From Jimgerdemannia flammicorona (lineage: Eukaryota; Mucoromycota; Endogonomycetes; Endogonales; Endogonaceae), in contig RBNI01000535.1 in the NCBI GenBank assembly GCA_003990745.1, forward strand, positions 1 through 29,609: DNA of 29,609 nt. The letters run 5' to 3'. The notes under the pieces were generated by a model. The model saw only the letters and a list, made by a program, of their open reading frames with translations. It made no database searches and had not been told where the DNA came from. Of the stretch, positions 10,599-20,744 are shown in pieces (position 1 is the stretch's first letter; each line of letters opens with the position of its first letter). A program made the translations under genes and the position numbers.

Positions 10599-11700
10599 TT
10601 GAAAGCTTGGCAGTTCGCCTTCTTACTTTTGACCCTCAAAACTTTTCTGACTATGAACCATGAACAACTTCAACAGCAACAACAACAGGTTGCCTTGGCC
10701 AAATGGGCCAAGTTCATTCAGCAGGTCTCTAAGGCAGTCGCAGTCAGCCTCTGCTCTGCACCACCAGATCCAGCTATCATGATTAAATGCAAACAACAGT
10801 GTATCATTGATTCTCTCTTCCTCTGACAAATGGAATGCACCAGGGGTCCAGTCTCTAGACCTGATGGGCACTCTGATGGTATGGATGATGATGCCCACAT
10901 CAACAACAATAGCAGTGATGAGGAATTCCTCACAGCCACAAGAATGAGAGCTCTCAGCCATTTTCACAACCTGTCCACCTTCACCAACGTTGTTCTCACT
11001 GAACACATCCACATACACCTCACCCCTCCCAGCCTTAAGAAGCTCATTCGCCACAACCCAGAGCCCAAGGGTGGTGTCTTTTGAACTCCCTCCATTTACA
11101 AGACATTTCTCAATGATTTCCCCAAAGCCACTTGAGATGCTGACTGCATTCTTGCTGACTCACAATGTGCAATCTACAACATGCTCTGCTCTATCACCAT
11201 TCTCCTCCATGCCCTTGAATCATGGAGTGATGGGGCCAATGTTCACCAAGGCTTGGTCCATAATGCTGTCATTACCCCTATGATGGAAAAACTCCAAGAC
11301 TCCTTTCAGATCAGATTCTATGAGGCAGAAAGCATCTGTATCTGCTGTCAGGTTGACCTTGCCAAAGCTGCAGGATGGTCCTCTGCCCTTATCTCCACAT
11401 ACTGCATGGTCACATCTGGCTCTGAGTATGATGGTGACCTCTTCAGCACTGACTTCATCTGCCACTTCCAGGATAATACAAAATACCAGAAACACTGACT
11501 CACAGTTTGAGCAGCCTCTAGCAAGCCCTCCACCCCTCAGAACAACTCCTCCTCCACCTGTGACAAATTCACCTCTGGGAGCCAGGGCTGGGGAAACAGA
11601 TCCCAGAGTGACCAATACCCTGACTTTCACTACTCTCTCCAATCTTCTCAGAACTGTACCCCAAGTCAGCAGGGTGGTTTCTGAAGCTGAACACTAGGGC
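10599..11700 (+). pseudogene. DIRS gag-like ORF1 relic
   Basis: One frame can be followed from just inside the left repeat to about 11700 with only in-frame stops (near 10824, 11082 and 11130, and several after 11498) and no frameshift needed. The likely original start is the ATG at 10653, followed by a glutamine run (10671-10688). A middle region of about 100 residues (11150-11498) looks globular. The last part is Ser/Gln/Asn rich with NRSQSDQYPDFHYS-like composition, as in DIRS Gag C-termini. Gag would package element RNA. The product is broken and assignment rests on position and composition. Confidence 0.6.
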
Positions 11701-11739
11701 CAGGCACAACAACACCTACCACCAACCTCTGAAGAATCC

Positions 11740-13690
11740 CCCTATATATCATTCCCTAGTCTTGAAGGTGCCCAATATCTCCAAGGTGGGTGCCCATCTG
11801 GCTCAGGTCCCTGAATCAGTTTGGCAAGCCCTAGGAGTCGACTACTGGGTGAATGACACAGCCCATGGCAAGACATGCATTGATTGAATATACCTCCTGA
11901 TACTGCTATGTATCTAGCCCCACTTCTCATATGAATGAGGCATAACTGCCATGGAAAAAGCCCTGGTAGATACTGCCATCCAGGACTTCCATGACAAAGA
12001 GACCACTTACAAGGCCCAACCTAGGGAAGAGCTCTTCTTCTCCAGCATCTTCACCATCCCCCAGATTGACAAGAATCAGGTCTGCCTCAACACACATTCA
12101 CTGAATAAGTTCATGCAGTGATTGCACTTCAAGATAGAAGGTATTCAAATGCTCCACCACATAGTACACTCAGGGGACTTCCTCATCAAGATAGATATCA
12201 AGGATGCCTATTTCCACATTTCCCTCCACTCCACTGATCAACAGTTTCTGGCCTTCCAATGGCAACAAATCAACTGAAAATTCCAGGCCATACCATTCAG
12301 CCTATCTTCAGCCCCTCAAATCTGAATGAAGATGATGGCTGCTGTTCTGAAACCGCTATGGCAATGCGGTATTCACCTCACCTACTACATCAACAACATC
12401 TGCCTACTGGCCTCCAGCTACAACAAAGCTGTTCACTATGGCCAGATAGTCCACAACCACCTGGAGACCTTGGAGTTCCTCCTTTATCTGACAAAATGTA
12501 CATGGGACCCCAAGCAAGTTCAGACATTCCTTGGGTTTCTGATAGATATCAATACCATAGAGCTATGTCTGCCAAGGGACAAAGTACACAAGATCTACAA
12601 GGAGATGGCCTCCCTCTTCTGTCGGGCCTCCAAATCTAGTATCCCAATCCACAAGATGGCCTCTCTGGTTGGCCTCTGCAATTCCATGACCCAGGCCATC
12701 TTTCCTGCATGCTTTCGTATTTGAGCACTCATCCACAATATACAGACTGCCCTCTACCACTCCGATTGGAATAAATGGATGATACTTTCCCGAGCATCAT
12801 TGACCAACCTCTATTGGTGGTCCCACAAACTACTGGGATGGAACAGCTGCTCTCTCCTAACTGAGGTCCCTGAGATCATGGTGGACATGGATACCAGTGA
12901 TGTGGGATGGGGTTTTGAGATCTCCTCCTCCACTACTAATATCAGTCATGTCACATGGCAGACAGCTGGCACCTGGACATCCTCAGAGTGCTGTCTGTCC
13001 ATCAACTACTGCCAGTTGAAGACAGTTCTCTTTGCTCTCTAGATCAACTCACACCACTGGTAAAACTGTATAGTCTTGGTCTAGATGGACAATATGACCA
13101 CATGGGCATTTGTCAACAAACAGGAAGGCTCTCTCCACTATCTCCATGCCATTGCAATATACATCTACTCGATCTGCATGACACACTGCATTCACCTCTT
13201 CACAAAATACCTCCCAGGTTTAGAGAATATTCAGGTGGACTTTTTGAGCTGCCTCCATCCCAACCCTGATGACTGGAAGTTGCACCCAGTGGTGTTCTGA
13301 TGCCTACACCACCTGTGGGGCCCAGTCCAACTCAACCTATTCACCTTACAAATGACCACGCAGACCCCCCTCTTCTATAGCTGGTAGGCCAACCCTGAAG
13401 TCTTGGGGATAGATGCTTTTTGACACCACTGGCCTTCAACTGGGGCATATGTGAACCCTCCTTGAATCCTGATCAATTACACACTCCACAAGGTGAAGGA
13501 GGACCAATGCTCTCACCTCATCCTCATCACTCCTTTCTGGCCATGACAGAGCTGGTGGCCTGAACTCCTGGGGATAGCGGTAGCCCCCCCCAATTCTCCT
13601 TCCATGTTGGGCTCTGACAGTAGCTATATAGACATATCATTGGGACACCCTTGTCTGACAATCAGTGGCACTCCCCAGATACTGCAGTGC
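11740..13690 (+). pseudogene. DIRS reverse transcriptase-RNase H relic
   Basis: A single frame holds, in order: a leader near 11765; the RT core with KIDIKDAY (12188-12211); an IPFSLSSAP block; the active-site box reading YINNI (12386-12400), where DIRS RTs have YIDDI-like; and VQTFLGFLID. RNase H follows with VDMDTSDVGWG (12881-12913), SINYCQLKTVLFAL, then DNMTTWAFVNKQ and PGLENIQVDFLS. A conserved DIRS spacer after RNase H (containing GPVQLNLF, ending near 13600) completes it. About ten in-frame stops are seen, several at former Trp or Arg codons, but no frameshift. The enzyme copied element RNA to DNA; here both catalytic Asp of the box are Asn. Confidence 0.88.
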
Positions 13691-14668
13691 TGGTGGAGCC
13701 AGCTCATGACCTCATCTGCACCAGTATCTGGATCTCTTTCTGCAAGAACTATGAGTCCGCCTACCAACACTATGTCTGTTGGTGTCATTAATGGCATATT
13801 GATCCTCTTTGTAAATCTACTAAGCAGCAGATGAACTGTCTTGTCTATCTCTTTCAAGAGGGCATGAGCACCTGTCAACTCTGCAGCATCCACACTACTA
13901 TCAGCTGATGGACCCCTGCCATCAATGGTGTTCATTTCTTCAAACTCTCTACAGTTTCTCACCTCATCCAGGGGGTGGGCAACTTATGCCCCCCCCCACC
14001 CAAAGATAAGGCCCAGCAGTGGGACATCTCTGTTCTCATCTACTGGTTGGCCTCTTTGGGTCCCTTTGACTCTATCAAGTGGTGGGTCCTACATGGTAAG
14101 AAAACCCATACCCTTTTGGTACTTTGCATATTGTGGTGTGTTGTAAGTGACTTTGCCCAATGTCAGTTGACCGTGGATTTCTGGGGTGGCCAAGGCGACT
14201 GGCCTGCCAAAATGGTTCTCACTGTAGACATGACCAAGAAATATATACCTGACTCTCCCTTCAAAACCTCCGGCCCTATTTCAGTACTTCTGGAGAATAA
14301 GGACATATGCCTAGTGTACTGGGTCTACTACTGGACATGTGAAATAGAACTCCTATACCCACTATATGGCAGACTGTCTCTTCATCAGCACACACTCTCT
14401 CTATCACAACTTAACTACTGACCACCTTTGCAACTGGTTTTTGAAATGCATGGCAGCTGCTGGCATTGACCCCATCTACTGCCCTCATTCTGTTCAGGTG
14501 GAATCCTCTACTGAGGCATTAGAAGGGGGAACTCTCATTGATGAAGTCCTGGAGAGTGGGAACTGAAGCTCCAAGACCACTTTTGAATGTCACTACTATC
14601 TATCTCACAGGTTGCTGGTTCTTTCCAAGACCTCTCAGGTGAAATCTTTAGTATACATAGTCCTCTAG
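13690..14668 (+). pseudogene. DIRS tyrosine recombinase relic
   Basis: The N-terminal SAM-like part reads in one frame (about 13696-14365): LVYLFQEGMSTCQLCSIHTT, then WDISVLIYWLASLGPF, typical of DIRS recombinases. The C-terminal catalytic part continues after a +1 shift near 14366: LCNWFLKCMAAAGID, HSVQVESSTEALEGG and FECHYYLSH with the nucleophilic Tyr at 14594-14599. The family HxxR box reads HSVQ (Gln codon 14495-14497), and TGA replaces the expected Trp codon at 14564-14566. A C-run near 13990-13998 may mark an unstable site. The enzyme would have inserted the circular intermediate. It is certainly inactive. Confidence 0.82.
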
Positions 14669-14719
14669 TGCAAGGCCACTATGCCAGCCCAGTGCTCTGC
14701 TCATCTCCAATCTACAAAC

Positions 14720-14840
14720 AACCAACTCTGAAATGGTCTGAGACCAAGTGAAGCTTAGTTCAGGATAGATGAGGTGCTGTAGGTACCAAAGTCTGTCCCA
14801 GACTTTGCGAGCTTGGAGAGGACCATGAAGAGTTGGTTTC
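14720..14840 (+). repeat. Internal complementary region (ICR)
   Basis: 14720-14760 is the reverse complement of the left end (about 10399-10440). 14761-14840 is the reverse complement of the right end (about 15117-15196). The two halves abut, reproducing the joined ends expected in the circular intermediate. Differences from the ends are mainly CG to TG or CA. Confidence 0.9.
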
Positions 14841-14962
14841 TCATCCATCCCCACCCTTTCTACTTCCTTTTTGTGAGTTCTTCTTTTCCCTGATGGCCCC
14901 AGCCACTGGGGGGTTTTTTCTTTTTTCCTTACTTCTACTTTGGGCTCACTGCCAATCTTTCT

Positions 14963-15196
14963 TGGCTAAGGGAACTCCATGGGAGCAGGGACACTTTTAT
15001 TACTATGTTTTACACAAATGTCTCACACATATGTCTTAGACAGATGAATTCACAGTTACATGTAAAACCACTATTTCTAAGACAAATAAAGCATGCCATC
15101 GCTTTCTAGACAGCAGAAACCAACTCTTCACGGTCCTCCCCAAGCTCGCAAAGTCTGGGACAGACTTCGGCGCCTACGGCGCCTCGTCCATCCGGG
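14963..15196 (-). repeat. Right inverted terminal repeat of the DIRS element
   Basis: The core 14963-15127 is the inverse of the left repeat. The outer extension (15128-15196) is unique to this end, GC-rich and retains many CpGs (GGCGCCTACGGCGCC is within it). Its counterpart in the ICR has lost nearly all of them. Confidence 0.9.
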
Positions 15197-16217
15197 ATTT
15201 CGCGTGGTTGTTCCCATTTAGCTTAAGATTGACCTATTTCAAACCACACTATGATATGCCTAATCCTGTAATTTGACATGATCACATTTCATGTTTATGA
15301 GGCACATTAGCCTTCTTGGTATGCGTTGCGGGATAAGGATAAAAGAAGCTATCAAAATTAGAGGGAAAACACGTTGCACGAATGAAGACTTTAATCAACA
15401 AATTCGAGCGTCTTCGTTCGCACGCATGCTCTCCCTAGTTTCATTTTTGTGGAGCTGGTATACATTTTGCGCATACACCAACTGGATGAACCGGCTACAG
15501 GAAAGCACCCTTGACAAACTTTCGAGAGTAATTATCCACTCAAATTCGAGATGGAAAGCGGAAATACCATCATTAATCGGGACAAATATTTCGGGTGTAG
15601 GCGCTGATCGTACTACTGCAGCTCGGTTGGTCAAGAATCTGCAAGCGTGTATTGTCAACGAAATATGTTCAGATAAAAATAATGGTTCTTCCTCACACCT
15701 ATAAGTGTTCCGTAGCCGGGTTTGAATCCAACACGGAAAAAATGAGCTAGAAGATCAAGTGACGCTCCTTTTTGTTCTCGCGTTGACATACTCATTTTAC
15801 TCACACTCAATGAATTAGCTCTTCATACTCTGCTACGCTCAAGCCCCAAAAGCACCGAATAGCCACTGTATATTCCCGACTCATATGGCGAAGTGCGCCT
15901 CCGCTTGTGACCAGGGAAGGAGGCGACTTGTTGGTGTGTCGGAATTTTTCAGATAATGGGATGCAAAAAATACGATTTCCTAATAAGCACGTCACCCATA
16001 TATATTTTAGTATAATAAGCTCCTTGTCATTCTTATGTCATGGCAGGAGTTTTTTTAGCGACGGCCAATAGATGCAATTGGAGAGACTGCATTAGGCATG
16101 TGATTTACAGAAAAAAATAGATGACGTCATCATATCTTCGATTGTTATCGTTGTGACTTTTGAAGGATCTTTGACCTCAAACGAAATCCAATATACAAAA
16201 AGAAACTAGCCAAGCAG
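15197..16217. other. Intergenic region between the DIRS element and the zinc-finger gene
   Basis: An ATG-initiated 137-codon frame at 15291-15704 (plus) has no recognisable domain, and the opposite strand is also open over part of it, so it is not called a gene. The remainder carries nothing I can identify apart from a CRE palindrome at 16122-16129. Confidence 0.45.
16122..16129 (+). promoter_or_regulatory. TGACGTCA palindrome (CRE-like)
   Basis: A perfect TGACGTCA, the binding site of ATF/CREB-type bZIP factors, lies 88 bp before the ATG of the zinc-finger gene. Regulation by a bZIP protein is inferred from site and position only. Confidence 0.4.
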
Positions 16218-19162
16218 ATGCCTGGGTCTAAGCTCCCCTCCGCCACGTGCAATATATGCTCAGTGAAGTGTTACAACGACAAGGCGTTTGCATCCCACCT
16301 TGCCGGAAGGGCCCATCAAAGGCGATTGGCTAGCGGAGCCCGTGTCACGAACGGTCTCCCATCCGACCCAGCCGCGACCGTTCTTACGCGTGAAATGGAA
16401 CCGACCGAGCAGCAGGCTCAGACAAGTGAGCCCATTCTCACCGAAAAATCACGTCCGGCAAAGTTTTCGTTTCCGTCCCAACCACTCCTGCCCCGGTCGT
16501 GACCGTCCGTCTACCCCTCCCTGGTTCACAGCTCGTCTCCCTCCCTTGTACCCCCCTCCCCTTCCCGGTCAGGCGGCGAGCACTCTCGACTCGACCGCGG
16601 CCGCTATTGTCATTCCGGCGGTGACTATTCCCTCCCCCGTGACTATTCCCCCTTCGGTCACAACCCCAGCCTTTGAACCTCCCAGTCCAGCTGCCAGTCC
16701 CAAGACGCCAAAGACCACAAAGAGGTACCACCAACCTACTTCAAATATTCAGTTTCACATCCATGCATAGAATAAATTTTGTATCTTTACTCTTCAATCA
16801 CAGAAAAAATGTCCGCTTTGATGACTGCCAGAAGGAATTCTCGAACGTCGGAGTGCTCAAAGAGCACTGCAAAAGCGAGAAGCATCAAAAGGAGTTGGCG
16901 TCCAAGTATGTACCTTTTGTGGAAAGTGCTTTCTCCAACAGCGAAAAATTTCCGAAACAACTCTAATGCTATACACGCTCCATTTGGCTCCCAGCATACT
17001 TGATTTAACTTCTCGAAACCCACACATTGACACATTCATTTGCATCACAGGGTTTTCTGCTCGCAAATCTTTATGAATGACCCTGCGCTCAAAAATAAAT
17101 TGCTGAGAGGGCCACGGAACTTCACGGCGTGCTGGGTCGCCTTTGATAGTAAAGCAGCGCTCCAGGATCACCTTGTGAATGGGCATAGGAGCGAGCAAGA
17201 TAAATCTGCCGTCAAAACTACAAACAAGACGGCGAAAGGGCCGGAGGGCCATAGTATCCGCTGTGATGACTGCCAGAGGGAATTCTCGAATGTTGGAGCG
17301 CTTGAACAGCACCGCCAAGACAAGAAGCATCAAAAGAGGTTGGCGTTTAAGTATGTACCTATTATGGAAAGTGCTTTCACCCTTCGTGCTTAACCACCGC
17401 AACTCTCCAACAGCGCCAAAATTCCCGGGGCGAATTCCATGTAAGTCACTGCTTGACGCTATTATATACATACTCCATTCGGCTCCAAAGCATACTTGAT
17501 TTACCTTCACGAAACCCACACATTGACACGTTCATTTGCATCACAGCTTTTTCTGCTCGCAAATCTTTATGAATGACCCTCCGCTCAAAGATTACTTGCT
17601 GAAAGGGCCACGGAACTTCACGGCTTGCTGGGACGTCTTCGATAGTGAATTGGCACTCCAGGATCACCTCAAGAACCATAGGAACCAGCAAAATAAATCT
17701 GACTTCAAAGCTATGAACAAGATGGTGGAAAAGCTGAAGGGGCATAGTATCCACTGTGGTGACTGCCAGAGGGAATTCTTGAGTGTCCGAGAGGTTGAAA
17801 AGCACCGAAAAAGCAAGAAGCATAAAAAGATGCCGTTATAGTATGTATATACCTATTGTGGAAGGTGCTTTCACCCTTCATCACGCCTGCCGGCCTAACC
17901 GCTACTCTCCAACAGCGCCAAAATTTCGGAAACGAACTTTGAAAAATGGCTTACCGAAGCCGGGTAAGTCTCTGCTTCACGTTATTGCTATACGCACTCC
18001 ATTCGGCTCCAAATTATACTTGTTTTATCTTCACGAAACCCACATATTGACACATTCATTTGCATTGCAGGTTTTTCCCTTGCGAGCAGTGCACGCGGAT
18101 CTTTATAAATGAATCTGCGTTTAAAGAGCACTTGCTGGAAAAACCACGAACCTGCACGGGAGCTATGAACGAGACAACGAAAGGGTCGGAGGGTCATAGT
18201 GTCCGCTGTGATGACTGCCAGGAGGAATTCTCGAATTTCGGAGCACTTGAACACCACCGAAAAAGCAAGCAGCATCAAAAGATGCCGTTACAGTATGTAC
18301 CTGTTTTGGAAAGTGCTTTCACCCTTCATCGCGCCTGCCTGCCTGCCCTAACCACTACTCTCCAACAGCGACAAAATTTCGGAAATGAACTTTGAAAAAT
18401 GGCTAACCGAAGCCGGGTAAGTTTCATTGCTACATGTGCTCCATTCGGCTCCAAATCATACTTGTTTTATCTTCGCGAAACCCACATGTTAACACATTCA
18501 TTTGCATCGCAGGTTTTTCCCTTGCGAGCTGTGCTCGCGGATCTTTATGAATGAATCTGCGTTCAAAGAGCACTTGCTGGAAAAACTGCGGACCTGCACG
18601 GGAACTATGAACGAAACGGCGAAAGGACCGGAGGTCCATAGTGTTCGCTGTGATGACTGCCAGAAGGAATTTTCGAATGTCGGAGCGCTTGAACAGCACC
18701 GCAAAAGCAAGAAGCATAAGAAGATGGCGCCCAATAGCGCCAAAGTGTCTGAAGAAAAATGGCAAATCGAAGAACGGCAAACCGAAGAAAAACGGCGAAC
18801 CGAAGAAAAACGGCGGACCAAAGCCGTGTAAGTCTCTGCTTGACGCCATTTCTCTACACACTCCATCGGCTCCCAGCATACTTTATTTACCCTTCACGAA
18901 ACCCACACGTTAACACATTCATTTGTATCACAGGGGTTTCCCTTGCGAGCTGTGCTCGCGGATCTTTATAAACGACTCTGCGCTCAAAAATCACTTGCTG
19001 GAAAAGCCACAGACCTGCAGGGTGTGCAGGGTCGTCTTCGATAGTGAATGCGCGCTCCAAAATCACTCCCCAGAGCATAAGAACGAGACAGTCGCAGCAT
19101 GGGAAGCAGCTTGGGAAGAATGGAAAACATGGAAAGCACAGCCGAAATTGAAGAGGAAGTAG
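16218..19162 (+). CDS. Multi-exon C2H2/U1-type zinc-finger protein
   Basis: I could join exons 16218-16425, 16532-16724, 16804-16905, 17051-17350, 17414-17440, 17547-17840, 17916-17963, 18071-18292, 18369-18416, 18513-18827 and 18934-19162 into 661 residues with no stop. Donors are GTAAGT or GTATGT except GTGAGC (16426), GTACCA (16725); acceptors are CAG, with CTAAC/TTAAC branch sites in the short introns. The first finger has Cys11, Cys14, His27, His33 (H-x5-H, as in U1/JAZ dsRNA-binding fingers). A Pro/Thr/Ala-rich linker follows to about 133. Then come repeated modules with a FPCELCSRIF-type half finger and a CDDCQ...H-x5-H finger; the last module also has CRVC...H-x3-H. Several fingers have lost Cys: the first module reads FDDC, and modules 2-3 lack FPCELC. 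The C-terminus is Trp/Lys rich. Nucleic-acid binding is likely; the target is unknown. Splicing is predicted, so a decaying gene remains possible. Confidence 0.65.
16804..19085 (+). repeat. Tandem two-exon module array (about six units)
   Basis: Large exons begin at 17051, 17547, 18071, 18513 and 18934 (spacing 496, 524, 442, 421 bp), with a truncated unit at 16804. Each full unit comprises a finger exon, a short GTATGT intron, a 27- or 48-nt exon and a roughly 100-nt GTAAGT intron that contains CTCCATTCGGCTCC-like and CGAAACCCACA-like blocks. Introns are as alike as exons, so whole genomic units were duplicated. Confidence 0.85.
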
Positions 19163-19228
19163 ATGTGGTGATGATGGTAGTAAGCCCCCAAAAGAAAAGA
19201 TGGGTTGCACATTCAAATGTAATTCAAC

Positions 19229-19453
19229 ATGCTAAGAACTTTTCTATTATATTTTCCATTGTTTGTCTTCCTCTTGGTCCCTGATAGTACGAAAGTTGAC
19301 AGTACCATTCAACCTCTGGGTCGCGGGAAATGGCAACATTGTTTGGCAAGGTACAATCAGCAGACAGACGCGGCGTTTCCCACGCTATGTCAAGTGTACA
19401 CACATAATGCAGATGGTGTGTGGAGGGTAGTACAGCGGGGAAGATGGCAGTGA
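19229..19453 (+). CDS. Possible small secreted protein, 74 residues
   Basis: A true ATG opens a 74-codon frame. The first 17 residues are strongly hydrophobic (FLLYFPLFVFLLVP), like a signal peptide, and the rest has two Cys and several Trp/Arg. It starts 66 bp after the zinc-finger stop codon on the same strand and so may be only its 3' untranslated region. I recognise no family; small ORFs with a hydrophobic start arise by chance in such DNA. Confidence 0.2.
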   Translation: MLRTFLLYFPLFVFLLVPDSTKVDSTIQPLGRGKWQHCLARYNQQTDAAFPTLCQVYTHNADGVWRVVQRGRWQ

Positions 19454-20123
19454 AGATGAAACGATGCTAGTGTTGGCTTGCAATACAAGGGCGGGCATTT
19501 TTCTTTCGAGAGTGCAACGTCATCAGTCCACTGTCGCGTATTGGCGTCGTGAATCCGCGACGGGCATTAACAAGCGATTTGGGATGCACAGACGATTAGT
19601 CAGTATCACAGCCTCTGAAATTTCGGAGCTCTCGGCAATTTCGGCAGTTTTTTTAAAATAAAAAAAAGAACTGGGCGCATAAATACGTGTCATGCAGGGA
19701 TTTCTATACTGAGCATGGAAGAATGCTCTATGGTGAGCATGGACTGACCCACGTATGTGTAGTGCTCTTCCGTCCAGAGAATCAGCCAGATTGTGAAATT
19801 ATTTTAACCATCCACTTAGAAAACTGATTTTAATACAATTTATAAGTTGACTGAAATTGATGTTGCGCACGTGACAGAGAAGTGTAACTTGAAGCTTCGT
19901 GTTCGGTTTACATTGCTTTCCTCCATCGATTTTTTTTTTTTTTTTTTTTTTTTCTACCAGTTTTGAGAATTCCTGGGAGCGTGTTGGAATAATAGTAATA
20001 ATGCGACAAGATTTCACAGCCACCCTATACACCCTGCTGCGGACAAAATACCGAAATCACTCCCTATGCCTTTGCCGCGATTCCAGCCGAGATTTATTAT
20101 CCTCTAGAGTTTTATAAGTCCAA
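19454..20123. other. Intergenic region with a 24-T tract
   Basis: A run of T at 19930-19953 is the only marked structure. AATAAA occurs at 19657-19662. The open frames on both strands here are short and without features. Confidence 0.5.
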
Positions 20124-20177
20124 GATGGCCGCGCAGGATCCGGTCGCGAGCCCAGCGAATACGGTGACACTGTTTGA
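20124..20177 (+). other. Candidate first exon of an unresolved gene
   Basis: CCAAGATGGCC gives a strong start context. The ATG opens 18 codons (MAAQDPVASPANTVTLFE) with GC-rich coding-like composition, and a GTATGA donor-like site follows immediately at 20178. I could not find a convincing second exon downstream, so this may be a promoter-plus-first-exon fragment or chance. Confidence 0.25.
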
Positions 20178-20743
20178 GGTATGACGAATGTTTCTGAATG
20201 AGTTGATGGATCTTAGGGTTCTGGGATGGAACGCGAGGTGTGTGCATTGTGCTGGATTTGGGTTGCCATAGCTAAGGACACATTTTGCGAGCTGAGCTGA
20301 GAAAAGAAGGAGAGACGTAAGCTACCCTAGCAATGTATGCATTCAAATCTATCCGAAAATGCGTACACCTCAACGCCACACAGAAAAGCCATAAACCTTC
20401 GCTCACAAAACTACGTCCGAACAACTACTCTAGCACACAAAACCCGTTTAGAGATCCCACAATTGTCGTAATCCCCTGCCCCTAACAGTAAGAGATCGGT
20501 GTATACAATATATACATACCAAAAAGGACGACTGTCAATTTTCCGCGTGGCCGACGTGAGCTCGAAAGGCTTGAAAAAAGTATATCGGTTTCGCTCACAC
20601 CTGAGGGGCTCACCGGAGGATTTCTAGAGTAGCCGGGACCGGTTCCTAGCGGAAGTTCGGTGCAACTCTTGTTCTAAGCGGCTACGCCGAGAGTTGCGGA
20701 AGAAGTTTATACTAATGAGGGGGGAACGAGCGTGAGATGAATT

Positions 20744-20744
<1 letters not shown>
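20178..20744. other. Unassigned DNA preceding the long poly(A)
   Basis: No ORF is supported. The stretch from about 20520 is more GC-rich and ends directly in the 41-A tract, as a retroposed copy would, but I found no tRNA-like promoter boxes, coding sequence or flanking duplication to prove a SINE or processed copy. Confidence 0.35.

Larger units (their letters stand above)
10401..15196 (+). mobile_element. DIRS1-type tyrosine-recombinase retrotransposon, inactive
   Basis: The element has inverted terminal repeats, an internal complementary region (ICR) near the right side, and relics of gag, RT-RNase H and a tyrosine recombinase in DIRS order. The left and right ends carry different extensions beyond the shared repeat, and both extensions reappear, joined and inverted, in the ICR: the diagnostic architecture of DIRS elements, which use it to make a circular intermediate for recombinase-mediated insertion without target duplication. 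Boundaries are placed where ICR similarity stops, so they are accurate to a few bases. No methyltransferase-like domain is seen between RNase H and recombinase. All reading frames are interrupted, mostly by transitions. CpG is strongly depleted inside relative to the flanks. Confidence 0.9.

Noticed and set aside
10401..15196. Interpretation as an LTR retrotransposon or DNA transposon
   Set aside because: The terminal repeats are inverted, RT and RNase H are present, and the last ORF is a tyrosine recombinase; the ICR settles it as DIRS.
15291..15704. 137-codon frame between the DIRS element and the zinc-finger gene
   Set aside because: Although it has an ATG, the opposite strand is also open and no domain is visible.
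15710..15735. T-loop-like GGGTTTGAATCC suggesting a tRNA
   Set aside because: No matching acceptor, D or anticodon arms could be drawn around it.
16440..16600. Apparent frameshift in the proline-rich part of the zinc-finger gene
   Set aside because: A 106-nt intron (16426-16531, GTGAGC donor, TTCACAG acceptor) restores the frame exactly, so a frameshift need not be invoked.
16804..19162. CRISPR-like or satellite array
   Set aside because: The repeated units are exon-intron modules with coding constraint, not short repeats with spacers.
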